Below are positions 24,116 to 35,697 of a stretch of DNA of 64,000 bases, in pieces; position 1 is the first letter of the stretch; each line of letters begins with the position of its first letter. The position numbers were made by a program, and so were the translations under genes. Source of the DNA: Cyathus striatus (lineage: Eukaryota > Basidiomycota > Agaricomycetes > Agaricales > Nidulariaceae). The notes beneath the pieces were generated by a model that had not been told where the DNA came from, searched no databases, and saw only the letters and a list, made by a program, of their open reading frames with translations. The stretch spans positions 3,534,001-3,598,000 of the forward strand of contig JAOVFP010000014.1 in NCBI GenBank assembly GCA_025738555.1, in the 5' to 3' direction.

Positions 24116-24548
24116 TTCTATAATTGCAGCTAGTTACAACTTAAGATAAAACCCATCTTCAATGGCTTTGATAATCAGTTGTAATTATACATAATTAGAT
24201 GTAACACCAAAGCCCAAAGTTGAATTAAGTCAAATATATATAATTACTAAATAATTCACCATAAGTGAATGTAACACCAAAGCCCAATGTGGAATTAAGT
24301 TAAATATATATAATTATGAGATAATTCATGATAATGCAAATACCCAGAATATAACTACATTAACTATGCCTCATTAAAACAATTTATACATTTTTTATAC
24401 TAAGGCAACAGTATCTCTTTACAAGAATCAATAATTGTGACTAAGTTATTGTGAATTAGTGCTAATTAAACACAATTAGGTATGCTTATATGAATTATAA
24501 TAATTGGGACTAACTAGCATAAATTATGAATCTCATTTTTTCCTGATG
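24116..24548. repeat. Right arm of block B
   Basis: Homologous to 11,620-12,055 and ends TTTTTTCCTGATG. It lies only about 170 bp before the insertion site of the giant element. Confidence 0.7.
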
Positions 24549-24717
24549 AAAACATTGTGGAGTCATTCAGCTAGACACAGTAGGTACATACTACACTTAT
24601 TATTATGAATATTTTCTAAATGAAGGATGAAACAGTTAACTAAATGTATTGTATGATATTTGCAAATCTGTTGCATGCTGCATGTATCTGGCAATTAAAA
24701 TATAATGGTTTCTCTAT

Positions 24718-24726
24718 GCTCATAAG
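24718..24726 (+). repeat. Left 9-bp target-site duplication of the giant element
   Basis: GCTCATAAG lies immediately before the GGGC terminus. The identical 9-mer lies immediately after the other terminus at 49,126-49,134. Confidence 0.92.
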
Positions 24727-25450
24727 GGGCTGTGAACATTTCGAGTTCCCGTTAAATTTTTCGAGTTACAGTTAAGTTACAGTTAAGTTACAGTCGAGTT
24801 CCCCTATTGGGCTCGCTTATATTTTTCGAGTCAAAGTTAAGTGGCCATTTTCCTCGCTTATTATTTCGAGTGGACTTAAGTTCCTCGCTTATATTTTTTG
24901 GTGAAAGTCGAGTTCCCTCGAGTCAAGTGAAGTTACTCGTTTTTTTCTTTTGAGTGAAAGTTGAGTTCCCTCGAGTCAAGTGAAGTTACTCGCTTAATTT
25001 TTTTTGAGTGAAAGTTGAGTTCCCTCGAGTCAAGTGAAGTTACTCGTTTTTTTCTTTTGAGTGAAAGTTGAGTTCCCTCGAGTCAAGTGAAGTTACCTGC
25101 TTATTTTTTTTTGAGTGAAAGTTGAGTTCCCTCGAGTCAAGTGAAGTTACCTGCTTAATTTTTTTTGAGTGAAAGTTGAGTTCCCTCGAGTCAAGTGAAG
25201 TTACTCGCTTATTTTTTTTGAGTGAAAGTCGAGTTTCCTTGGTCGAACTAGGTGACTCACGTATTTTTAAGAACGACAGTCAGCGAGATAAATCAAACAT
25301 CTATTCATGCAGATATTTCCGTGCACGAGTCTTCGAGTGAAGTCGAGTTCCCTCGAATCAAATTAAATTACTCGCTATTTTTTTTTTTTTTTTTTTTGAG
25401 CGAAAGTCGAGTTTCCTTAGTAAAACTAGGTGACTCGCATATGGAATAAT
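24727..25450. repeat. Left terminus and subterminal CGAGT/AAGTT tandem repeat
   Basis: After the TIR come many CGAGTT/AAGTTCC pentamer-based units. At about 24,890-25,250 a regular repeat of roughly 60 bp appears (TTGAGTGAAAGTTGAGTTCC then CTCGAGTCAAGTGAAGTTAC). A T-run lies at 25,377-25,398. Dense subterminal repeats near the ends are typical of transposase-binding regions in DNA transposons. Confidence 0.75.
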
Positions 25451-25617
25451 AAGTGAGCATATTTGTATTGATAGATATACTAGCATCATAAATATTTTTT
25501 GTACGGTATGTCAATAAGGGGTAATATAGGTTGGAATAGCAAGGAAGTACGCCTACGTATAACTTATAGGTCTGGCGTACTTAGCTACACCCTGAACAGT
25601 GCCAAAGTCGGTGTTAT

Positions 25618-26560
25618 CTTTTTTTTTTCAATCCTAGTTTATTAAGTCGGTTGTGGAAAACCATATGTCACGACTACACGGTGCGATCTACTTGACTAAG
25701 AGAGACTATCTAACTGGTGTGAGTGGGGTACTGTTGCTACGAACTCGGGCTGTGATGCCGGAGGCGAGGACGTCCGGTCTTGGCAGGTATATGGCGGGAA
25801 ACCGAATCGTGTCAAGAGTCAGGCATCTGGTGGGTCCCACTCGGGGAGGGTGCCTTAGTGTGCGGTCGAAGCGTGCGGTGGTGCGGGCATAGGTGAAGAG
25901 CGCAGCAATGCGTTTGGGCGAGGTGAGGAGTTTTCCTAGCGTGAGGCGGTCCCGCGCTGTCCTGTGAGTAGGACAGTGGAATAGGAAGTGGTCGGTGGTT
26001 TCGGGCCTGAGGTGGCAGCGGCGACAGACAGGAGAGGGGGATTTCCCAATGCGGTGGAGGTGGTGGTACAGGGGGTTATGATTCGTAATGAGATAACCTA
26101 GCAGTGTTGAGAGTTTACGGGGTAATGTGAAGAATGTCTCCCGGAATTTCGGGAGACGTTTGAGAGGGAGGATGCGGTTAATTCGATGGTAGCGAGGGGA
26201 GGTTCTCCAGGCGTTGTTGTTGTGTGATATGAGAGAAATCCAGTGGGCCGTGCGGAGTGCAGCTTTGTTCGCGGGGAGTGGTGAACGTAAGCTTTTGGTA
26301 GAAAGGGGTGAGGGCTTGAGCCATTCATGATAGCGCCCTTTGCCTCTGCGTCTGCGTGTTCGTTTCCCGGCACGTCCAAGTGTCCCGGTACCCATCGAAT
26401 GGTGATGGTGGGTCGGCGGGCCAGGGGGCGCGTTCAAGGATGGATCCCAGCTGATGTCGTTGTTATCTTGCGGGCGGTGGTATGTGCTACGTACGAGGAA
26501 CTTCTTACAGCTACCTCGCCCAGCCACTCACAACTCCCTTCTAACTCGATGGCATGAGTT
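25618..26560 (-). pseudogene. 5'-truncated LINE fragment: RNase H and C-terminal zinc knuckle
   Basis: On the minus strand, a piece with DVPGNEHADAEAKGA (the end of an RNase H domain, D-x-GNExAD) precedes a C-terminal region with CRRCHLRPETTDHFLFHC, the Cys/His cluster found after RNase H in non-LTR retrotransposon ORF2 proteins. The two pieces are in different frames (26,098-26,379 and 25,706-26,527), so the copy is frameshifted. A T-run at about 25,618-25,630 is the poly(A) tail read on the other strand, marking the 3' end. No reverse transcriptase domain is present. Confidence 0.8.
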
Positions 26561-26767
26561 CACTGGCGTCGTCGTACATACACGAATACTTGTGTAACAT
26601 TGTAGGCGGGAATTGGAGTTTGAATTAAGCTTCAATGGGCACAAAAGCCGCTTTCTCGTCTTCACCTTCCACTCTGTACTCAACCACACACATTGCCGAC
26701 CTCTAAAGCGTTCTGAGGTGAACTTAGCACATTAGCACTCCACTCATCATCCTGAAACCTGCCTTAG

Positions 26768-27137
26768 ATGCCAAAAAGGATCCCCCCCATTCTTGATCTC
26801 AAATACGACGAACAATTGAAGAAATATAAGGTATGGTTTTATATGTTTCCGAATTTTACACCGGTTTTCACATTCCAGATCGGCGACGACGTCATGGTCT
26901 TCTACCACCAACGTATATATAGAGGTCATAGATGGGGGCCGACTTGGAGGAAGGGGAAGTTAGAGAAGATTGTTGAAGGTATCTCAGATACAGCGAAACG
27001 GTGGAGGGTAAGTGATTCGGACTGCTATAACAATGAATTTCAACTCATGTCTTCATGCACCAGTTCTTGCAATTTCACGTCAGACTCGGAAAGCGAACTT
27101 GTTGCGCATTCGGTTGGACCCAAATTAGATATCCTGT
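26768..27137 (+). CDS. Partial gene with Tudor/BAH-like basic-aromatic motif
   Basis: ATG at 26,768 starts MPKRIPPILDLKYDEQLKKY. An intron with GTATGG and CCAG borders (about 26,831-26,879) joins to IGDDVMVFYHQRIYRGHRWG, followed by WRKGKLEKI and a serine-rich tail ending at a GTAAGT donor near 27,138. The IGDxVMV...GxxxKI pattern resembles small beta-barrel chromatin readers and the YWYP region near the C terminus of the transposase gene at 29,872. The expected next exon is displaced by a LINE fragment and a long-TIR element; exon-like sequence resumes near 29,391. Function not assigned; probably a broken gene. Confidence 0.5.
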
Positions 27138-27379
27138 GTAAGTATATCTTCCTTTTTTTTCTTTTCCTACTCACTTTCTGAAGCTATAGAAAATGATAAG
27201 CTTACATGTATGATAAATGGCCTGTAGTATCGTACTTACATATTGGTGCTACATGTTAATATTCATACTAAAATCGTTTTCATATATTCTTTACTGTATC
27301 AAATGTTTGCTATATCCTGTATCGAGAACACCTTGTATCGAGACACATACCTATCGCAATGGGCATTTCCTCTAGGCGC

Positions 27380-27600
27380 TACGCTATTGCCTGGGACCGG
27401 CCTCTCTCTACACGATCGTCTACAACGCAGAATGCACGGGCTTTATTCTGGGCACCCACCTCCTGAAATCCCTACGGATCGGCAGTTATCGTATGGTCTC
27501 CTTTGCGGCAGACATCCAGGCATCCCTCTCAGCGGCCGGCAGCTTTTATTCGCAATCTTATATGACGCTCCAACTATTAATAAATTCACCGTACTTTAAA
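27380..27600 (+). pseudogene. LINE RNase H fragment
   Basis: Frame reading LYTIVYNAECTGFILGTHLL, then RMVSFAADIQASL, matches the beginning of the RNase H domain of non-LTR elements (YxAExxGxxLxxxL, then the A-D-x-QA segment). It is truncated at both ends and runs into the left terminus of the long-TIR element. Confidence 0.6.
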
Positions 27601-29387
27601 CCTGTGCCGTATTTCAGTTGCCGTAAATAAGTGTCGCCGTAATCGCAGAATTGGCTTATTCTTCAATATTTTATATACATATATATTCTACACGGTTATG
27701 GTATGTATTCATATATTATAACGTCTTCGAAATTGACCGTTTCGACGACTTTTTGCGGCCTCGGAAATCTCCGTTCAAGGTTCCCATGCCCTCTCGAGGA
27801 TGAGAAAGGTACATCGTTATGACTTCGCTCTCACTAATACATTAGAATATGTCACATATAATTATTACATTAAATGCTATTTACTTAACTGAGATAAGCT
27901 AAGGCATTTGATAGGCACCTACAATGCTCGAATTTTTATGTTATGTTATACCTCTTCTGCGCCATCTTTCTTAATTTATTGATAGTAATAAAGCAGTGTA
28001 TTGGGAAGCTGAACATACAATATAGCTCGAAGGTATCTGGACATGGTCTTACTTTGATGAGCAGTGTACAGGTGCTTTTATATTGGAGATAAGAAAATAT
28101 AAACCTTTTAGTGTTAGATATCTATTAATAAAATGTACAAAAGTGAAATAAGAGCATAAACGAGGTTCTATTATCCCTAACGTTACAGTTGAATGAAGTT
28201 GGATGTACGGCACAACGGTCAGAACAGCGCGGGAATTAAAACGGTAATTTCTGAATCCTTAGAAAGTTGTCGAAACGGTCAATTTTACAGACATATCCAC
28301 AGTAGATTTACATACCAACATATATTATATAATAGCAGAATGTATTTATGATGGAAATGTTGAAAAATGCGCAGATTATAAGATTAAAGCTGTGGGATGT
28401 GAAGTGTTGTTGAAGGGAAACTAGAGTTTCAGCGAGTGCGACTGGGTCCGTCAGTCATTAGCGGCTTTGAATTGAGAGTATAAGTCTTGAGATTATGTTT
28501 GTGATAAGTCTGAAATGATCAGACTTCGAGTTTTGATATGCGAGTGCTAGAGCGAATACTTGAGGTTGTTATCGAGAGTAGTGTCGACCCGAGGGCGCTC
28601 TTCTTGAGCTACTTAACCCTTGTCGAACAGTGGAGAATGGCTAGGGTAGATGTAGCTAACTACAGAGGGTTTATATATGTAATTATCTATGTGATTCATA
28701 TAAAATTTAAGGAGTAAACTAGAGTAAAGAGAAACATAGCTTTGGAGAGATGCGTGCGGCAATGCGTGTTGAGTGTTGTCGCTTTTTCTGCCGTTGTCGA
28801 TTGCTGTGTCCGATTCCATGGGTGTCGTCCGAGCCGAATCGGGATGTTTGCTTTCGGGGCTGTTTGGTTCTGAGGGTGTTGGTTGGTCCGGCACGTGACT
28901 TGTTGGTTTCGGAACACGTCGACTTTGGTGAAATAACCTTTCGTATTCTAATGACTTCACTTTTCTCCATCTTCGATCTGCTTTGTTCGGCATGCGCGCA
29001 CAGTGATCTGGTACGTGTTTCATTGTATTGTTTGTTAAGATTCTGACGTGGCTATGTGTTTTATATGATTTCATACGTAGGCCACTGACAGGCCTTACAC
29101 AGCGACACATAAGTATGGCAAACCGAACTATAACTACGGCGAATTTATTAATAGATATGATGCTCCATCCTCGAGAAGGTGTGGGAACCTTGAACGGGGA
29201 TTTCCGAGGCTGCAAAAAGTCGTCGAAACGGTCAATTTCGAAGACGTTATAATATATGAATACATACCATAACCATGTAGAATACATATGTATATAAAAC
29301 ATTGAGGAATAAGCCAATTTTGCAATTACGGCGATACTTATTTATGGCAACCGAAGTACGGTGAATTAATTAATAGTTGGAGCATCA
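27563..29387. mobile_element. 1.8-kb element with about 230-bp inverted termini
   Basis: Sequence 27,563-27,806 is repeated in inverse at 29,162-29,387 with high identity and a small indel. It begins TGAYGCTCCAACTATTAAT and contains GACCGTTTCGACGACTTTTT. The motif GTCGAAACGGTCAATTT also occurs a third time near 28,265. The interior has one 234-codon minus frame (28,613-29,317), partly inside the right inverted repeat, basic and Ser/Pro-rich with no recognised domain; I do not call it a gene. A clean target duplication was not found. Confidence 0.7.
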
Positions 29388-29390
29388 AGT

Positions 29391-29760
29391 GCAGTGGTGA
29401 ACGGAACGACTCAAACAGGCGCATGTAAGTCTCTTAACAAGTTACAACAACAGGATAGACTAAAGAATAATCCCCGGTTACGTGATGATGAGGCTGTGCA
29501 ACACCTGTCTCAGCTCATGGACTCTACTACAACCAGTAATCCCACTGATTCCTTAACTGAAGAACTAGGTGTCGCTTGGCTGCCATATCTGAGCCTCTTG
29601 GTATCGACCCAGGATGTTTTCCAGGCAATAGTACCAGTAGCCTAGTTGAACTTGATAAACATCTATGTGACATTGACTTGTTATGGAGTAGTAATATGTC
29701 ATGATATGTATGAGGCGCATCAGATGAATACATGTTATATGGGGATAATACTATTTTTCT
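29391..29760 (+). pseudogene. Exon-like remnants upstream of the transposase gene
   Basis: After an AG at about 29,392, an open stretch reads VNGTTQTGACKSLNKLQQQD and continues for about 60 codons. A second frame carries LAAISEPLGIDPGCFPGNST and LVELDKHLCDIDLLW. The composition is protein-like but the frames do not join without a frameshift. They may be later exons of the broken gene starting at 26,768. Confidence 0.35.
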
Positions 29761-29871
29761 GCAGTTCGAAATAGGGGCTTTGGTGAAACATATTCATTGC
29801 TTCGGACGTCAACAAGCATTTTTATCCCAGCTTGCAGCAAGTTATAGATAGCACTAAACAGGAATCGAGAA

Positions 29872-32800
29872 ATGGGATTTGTATGTACTATTAACTAATA
29901 TTCATCTATAACTTCTGGTTTACACAATAGCAGGCCAAATATGTGCAGTCGATTGGAAGTTTATTTGCTGTCAGACATAAACGGAAACGTTCCATTTCGA
30001 ATTCCACATCCCCTACTCCCAAGAAACTAAAAGCTCCTACTGGCGAAGAGAAGACTGAAGGAGAGGGGAGTAGGAGGGAAACAACTACGCAGGATCTTCT
30101 CAACACAGCAGGTTTGTTACACTATAATGATATGCCCTCCACCTTTTCTAACATCCCCCACCAGGCGTGGTTATAGCCTGCTTACAGATCTACAAAAATG
30201 AGACACAGGATGACATTGATAAGAAGCATAAGATAATTGGCGAAGTGTATGAACGGGCGGAACAAGGCATACCGAAAGGATTCGCGCTCTTTGTAACACC
30301 TGAAGGTCAGTTATTGACGTATAATAAGAGGTTATTTGCTAAATACTATCTATCCTTTTGCATTTAGGACATATCCGAGGATATATTGCAAGGCCCGTTG
30401 AAAGGGACATAACTGGACTACTTCCTAAAGTTGAAGTCGAACCCATGGAAGTCGAACCCGTGGAACCTATACAATCAAATACAACCCATGCGCAGACAAA
30501 AATCGGTGTTAAAGCTTCAAAGCATAACACCAGTGACAGCGATGATAGTGACAGTGATGACAGTGACAGCGAGACCGACGATGAGAGTGATGATGACGAC
30601 GACGATGACGAAGACGACGGGAAGGTCCTGAACGTTAAGAGCGGTCGCAAGTTCAGAGGAATCAATAAACGCGAGCTCAAAAGATCACCAAAACAATTGA
30701 TCTTTGGCCCGGTGAAGACCCTAATACGTGGAACACTTTTCCGGATGGAGAGTGGCAACACAAGTACTCTCTGCGGTATTACGCTGATACAGGACGAATG
30801 AAGATCCAATGGGCGAACCAGTCATCTTGGGGAGTGAAAAGGAATGGAAGCCGAGACGCAAAAACATACAAAAGAGGCTATAGATGTCAAAGGACTTGCC
30901 GAGGAGTCTTTACTTGCGATAATCCCAGTTGCCTGGTTATTATTCGTGCCAGATCCACATTGAAGGCACGAAGTAAGCAGCAAGAACGGAAGTGTAAGCA
31001 ATGTAAAAACTCGATAACCTACATTAGATGCAACGCCAAGTCCATTACCTATATTTATAGGAAGGGCGTATATTTCCGTCAGCACGGTTTTCATCATCAC
31101 GGCAAACCGGGTGACGTAGTTAGTCCCTTACCAGTGCAGCGCGAAAAGTTAAGGCAGGATGTCATTTTACATCCAAACGCTAAAGCTTCGGAGCTGCAGT
31201 CAGGAGCGCGAGATGTAATGGGCATACCTGGGGTGCCGGCGACCGATTATTCCACCTGTTATAACAATGTCCACAGAATCGCTGTGGAAAGAAAACAGAT
31301 CATTGAGTCTTTGGGGGGCCCCCCAATGACGCTGGAGTTCAATCTCGAAGCATACAAAACATTTTCTAAAGCATATCCAACATTTATTGTCGCTGAGGAT
31401 CTTATCGACAAGAAAGTTATCTCTTTCCAATCTACTTGGATGGCTTCCTTACTCGTCAGAGCTGATTGGTTAAATGGTGTTATCTCAGATGCCGCGCATG
31501 GCTGGTGGAAAGACAGGTCTTCTCTCGTTATTATTTCTACACTCTATTGCACGCAAACTTTATCATGGATGCCGGTCTTGTTCACCTACAGCGATGGCGG
31601 AACGAACCTACACTACAAGCTTCATTTCCGGGTGTTATTCGGAAATATCTTCATTCTGTACAGAGAGAACAACGTGCAGATTACCGATCGTGCCTTCTCT
31701 GGGGTGTGTATTTTATATGCTCTCCCTCTATAGATAACACACATTAACCATCTGTTAGGTTGTTGATTTCAGTGAGGCCCAGCGAAATGGGTATATCGAC
31801 GCGTTTGTTGAGATGGCCATTGAAATGAATGATCCTCGAGATCTCGTTGAACTGAGGGTTGCCGCTGAGGGTCTTCTGAAAGGCTGCCAACAGCATTTCA
31901 AAAGCAGCGTGAGGCGTATCAAGCATATGAAAGGAATCGACGACGATTCCAACGGCTATAAATTCGAAATGAACGTGCTTCGTCTTCTCGATGTGCCAGT
32001 GAAAGAATTTGACGAGATTGTCGAGAAGATTTTTCTAACCTTCCCGAAGGTGAAGCTGTGGCTATCCTGGTATTTACGGCCCCACATGGCATCGATGATT
32101 TTCCAGTGTAAACGAAGGATGGGGGTTACTGAATGGACATCTCTACCATCCACGACGAATGCTGAGGAAGCGCAGCACTTCAAGATGTATATGTCCCAGG
32201 GTCGAGACCACTACTTTTACGAAGGCCTTAAATCGTTGAAGGCGCTTGCAGACGCTGAACGAAACGACATTCAATGCTGTCATTAGTAAGTCTTAACTCT
32301 TATCTTAAGTTGGGGATGGTACTGATATTTATTTTCATAGCTGGCGCACGTATTCGTTATGGAAAAGCTGCACCCTGGCAGACATACGATCGAAAGTCTC
32401 GCCATCCAGAAAGGAAGCTAATTGATGAGTCGACAGACGAGGAAACCGAGAAGGAAAATAAAGCGACCGAATCGCCTGAAGAGGAGTCCCCAAAGAAAAC
32501 ATTGGCTGAGAATAAACCGAAGAAGAAAAGAGCAGAGAAGATCGTGAACGATGGTCGCCCTTATGATCACAAAACCAAAAAATATTTAGACACCCATGCA
32601 GGTCTAAATGAAGCTGCTAAGAACGAAGAGAAGGCTAAGCTCCTTCAAGTGACAAAAGCAACGGAGAGAGCAAAAAAAAATGCCACAAAAAAAGTAACAA
32701 CACAACGGAAGACTCGACAGGGACTTAAAGGTGTTACAGAGCCTCAAAAGAAGAAAATTCAGCACGAGCTACTACCTAAAGGCATTCCGAAGCCTCATAA

Positions 32801-35666
32801 GAAAAAAACGTTTGAAGATTTTAGCTCTAGCCCACCGAATATCTCTGATGAAGGGCGCAAACCCAGTCTTTTTGCTTCCTTCTCATGGGAGGACAATTCG
32901 TGCTGGTTGGATTCTTCTTTACAGCTCTTATTTCAGGCTTTGTATCGTCGTCCCCGCGACTTCGAAACTGCGCTGAGGACTGTGCCACCAGACTGCCATC
33001 TGAAGGTAGTCGAGACGTTATTTAATAAATACTCGGGCTATCAAGCCGAAGTCTTTAGCCTATCCTCTGTAAAGAAGCTTTCAGAGGAACGGAATATATT
33101 CTTAAACTATCTCGCAAATCATAGGATAGGAAATATTAGAAAGGGCAATTTCAACAACCTCTGGGTGAGTTAGTACGATCCATCACATATACTTTCTTAT
33201 TGGCTTCATGGTTAGGAATGGTTCTATGACGTTGTGAACAAGGCGAGCACAGAAAGCAAGTATAACGGCCACCTGTACTTTGAACGACTCGAGGTGGCCA
33301 TACGCATATGTTGTAAAGCTCTCGACACAAACGAGATTACACACTTGTACATGGAAAAGACACCGAAACGGAAAAGGGCCATTCATCTGACGATTAAGGA
33401 CTTTAACACATTCAACGGAAATGCAAATACATGGCTTAAGCATCAAACCAGCTTTAAATACGACATCCACGATGTACTTCCCTGTTACAGAACCATTGAT
33501 GGCGAGCCCAAGTGCACTGGGGTTAACTTTGATGTTACGAAATGGTTATCTATCCCAGTCGTACTAATCATCAACGTAGACGAGACTTGTTTTACGCCTC
33601 AAGGCAAGGACAACTTACCTTTGGTTTGGAATTTTCCGGGGGAAATTCAACCTGATGGAAATTCCGTTGTTTACGAAATGGTCGGGCGTGCTTTCTATGG
33701 TGCCAACCACTTCAGAACTCGGTACTCGTACAATGGTGCAATTTACGACTACGATGGGATGAACGCTGGTATCGCAAAAGAGCTCACTGATATGACGGCT
33801 AAGACTGCTCTGTACGGACAGAACGTAAATCCTCCACCCGGCTTCTCCACAACCACGGTCGTTTATAAGTTGCGAGGTGGCGTAAGTTCACAAGAATCAT
33901 TCTTAGAGCGACAAGTCACAAAGATTCTTGAGCTACATCAGATTAGCGTCTCGGGCACGCAGGGGCTACAGAAACCTCCGGTATTAAAGTACCGTGGAGC
34001 CGATCTTTCTCCAGAGGTCAATCGTCCATGGTTCAAGAAGACGAAGCAAGTGTATACCCAGGAATATACTAGAGCTATTCCCAAATCGTCCACAATGCCA
34101 CCAGAAGAACCAACAACTCTACACCATCGAGTTACTCCCATAACAGATGATGAGAGCGGTGAACGTTCCATTCCGCCACCAGAGGAATTGTCAACTCAGC
34201 ATCCAGATGAGAAGGGTTCGTCGCAACTACAAGATGGGGAAGATGATGACTCTGTTGAAAGCGACTCACCTTTCAACTGTCGATGTGGTGTAGCTGGAAA
34301 CGGCCCAGAACTCGACGCGGAGGCACCAGGAGCTATTCAATGCTACGGGTGCAAAGATTGGATGCACTTGGCTTGCCAACGAGGTGGACGAGGATCTTGG
34401 CTGCCAGAAGAAACAGATTTCTTCTGTGACTACTGCTCAAAGGGAAAGTCTTATGAACCGTAAGCAACCTTTTATTCACTTTATAGCAACTTTTCTTATA
34501 TTTCCGCCTTTTAGGCCAACCCTCCCGAAAGGGTGGCCACAAAGAATGCGAACAAATCGCTTACTGTTAGTTCTTCCAGGCCACATAAGAGATAACTACT
34601 AACTATTTCATCAACTAGAGCAGGGAGAGGCGCTTTAATCCTTGTCGGTCAGTATTGGTACCCAGGAAGGATTCTTAGGAAAGTCAAGCTAGGACATGAG
34701 ACGCAATGGGATGTCAAGCTTTGGAGGGACTGTAGTATCCCAGAGAGCAATCAGGGAAAGTTTCTTATCTACAATGGCGTGAAAGAAAGCGAAATTGTCG
34801 ATGAGTTGTGGAAAGATATCCAAAGCCGGCGAGGGATACAGGTGATCATATTTTTATAGTCTTAACATAATAGCTAACGAGCATACCAGCTTGGTCATTG
34901 GAAGCTGGCGATTAATACTCCTTCGGAGGAAGACATAATCGAGAACTTCGTACAGACTCCGGTAACAAAAGAAATGGAGGGGATCCTTGGTCCTCACGTC
35001 ATTATACTGGATGAGCTACTCCATATCGACATCCAAAAAGTCGACCTCCGAAAATATAGGAACATACCAGCACTTCATTATGCTCGCAGAATGGAGAAAT
35101 ACCCAAAGGAGCAAAGCCTAGGTTATATTCGAGGGACAGTCGACCATTATGGCAACCTGACGCCTCAGCAACGAGCTGAAATCGCGCATTGGTTCTCTAT
35201 TAATGTTGCTTCGGCATCGTCAAACAAGAAAAAGCCTTCGAAGAATCATCCATCAAAGTGGATGCTTACCGTATCATTTGCGCACGCGGTGACATTATAC
35301 ATTATGTCGGCGTACAAGGATAGGCTTGAAACTGGAACGAAGCCTGTCGAAGCTGCATGGAAATACCAGGTGAAGGAAAGGATGACGGCTTCTATAGATG
35401 TGGACCGTGAGTGCGTAACAATGTTCGAGCAGAGACTGTTCGAATCTTCGGTTGATGCAAGCCGCGCTGGAAGTGGAATTTGGGGATTCGATGTTGGTCC
35501 TCTCCAGAATGAATGGTTTCCTTACAATGAAGTCCCACCTTACTGGCGAGAATCAAAATTTGAAGATGTTCAAGCGGATCTGGAGGTATGCTTATGTATG
35601 CTCATCCTGGACTGTCGTATTAATTATGTGGTCGAATAGGTCGGTCCTAACTACAAAAAAGAATAA
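29872..35666 (+). CDS. GCM1-finger / MULE transposase / USP protease / PHD finger fusion protein
   Basis: Twelve exons splice into one open frame of 1,733 residues: 29,872-29,880, 29,931-30,111, 30,165-30,305, 30,368-30,633, 30,684-31,703, 31,759-32,278, 32,341-33,164, 33,216-34,459, 34,515-34,565, 34,619-34,841, 34,890-35,585 and 35,640-35,666. Residues about 160-190 are an Asp/Ser acidic tract. About 265-340 is a GCM1/WRKY-like zinc finger (Cys cluster ending HGFHHHG). A Mutator-like DDE core has first Asp in ISDAAHGWW (about 468) and second in VVDFSEAQ (about 542). After a Lys-rich linker comes a USP-type protease with Cys box NSCWLDSSLQLLF (Cys about 900) and His box NHFRTRYSYNGAIYDYDG (His about 1152). 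A C4HC3 PHD finger spans about 1340-1395, then a QYWYPGRI region near 1430. Likely nuclear; expected to bind the CGAGT-rich ends and move the element. The sixth intron needs a weak GTCATT donor to keep frame; the nearby GTAAGT would break it. The start ATG is the least certain point. Confidence 0.85.
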
Positions 35667-35697
35667 CTAGCATCGGTAAATGGATTGTTTGGTTGAA

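Larger units (their letters stand above)
17108..24548. mobile_element. TIR-bounded block B (7.4 kb), CATCAGGAAAAA ends
   Basis: Same termini and same arms as block A at 1,822-12,055: left CATCAGGAAAAATTGAGATG, right (inverted) CATCAGGAAAAAATGAGATT. It has an AT-rich left arm, then a palindrome array, then dissimilar interior DNA, then the conserved right arm. No target duplication or transposase frame was found. Two copies with the same order of arm, array, variable centre and arm make a real mobile family more likely than chance. Confidence 0.55.

Noticed and set aside
28613..29317. A 234-codon minus-strand gene
   Set aside because: It overlaps the right inverted repeat of the long-TIR element, has biased Ser/Pro/basic composition and no recognisable domain or intron.
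32281..32430. Transposase ending at a stop near 32,428 as a gene separate from the protease
   Set aside because: The strong GTAAGT donor at 32,286 would give this, but the weaker GTCATT donor at 32,279 keeps one frame through all later exons to 35,666, and the linker, protease and PHD follow without a clear new start. Kept as an alternative.
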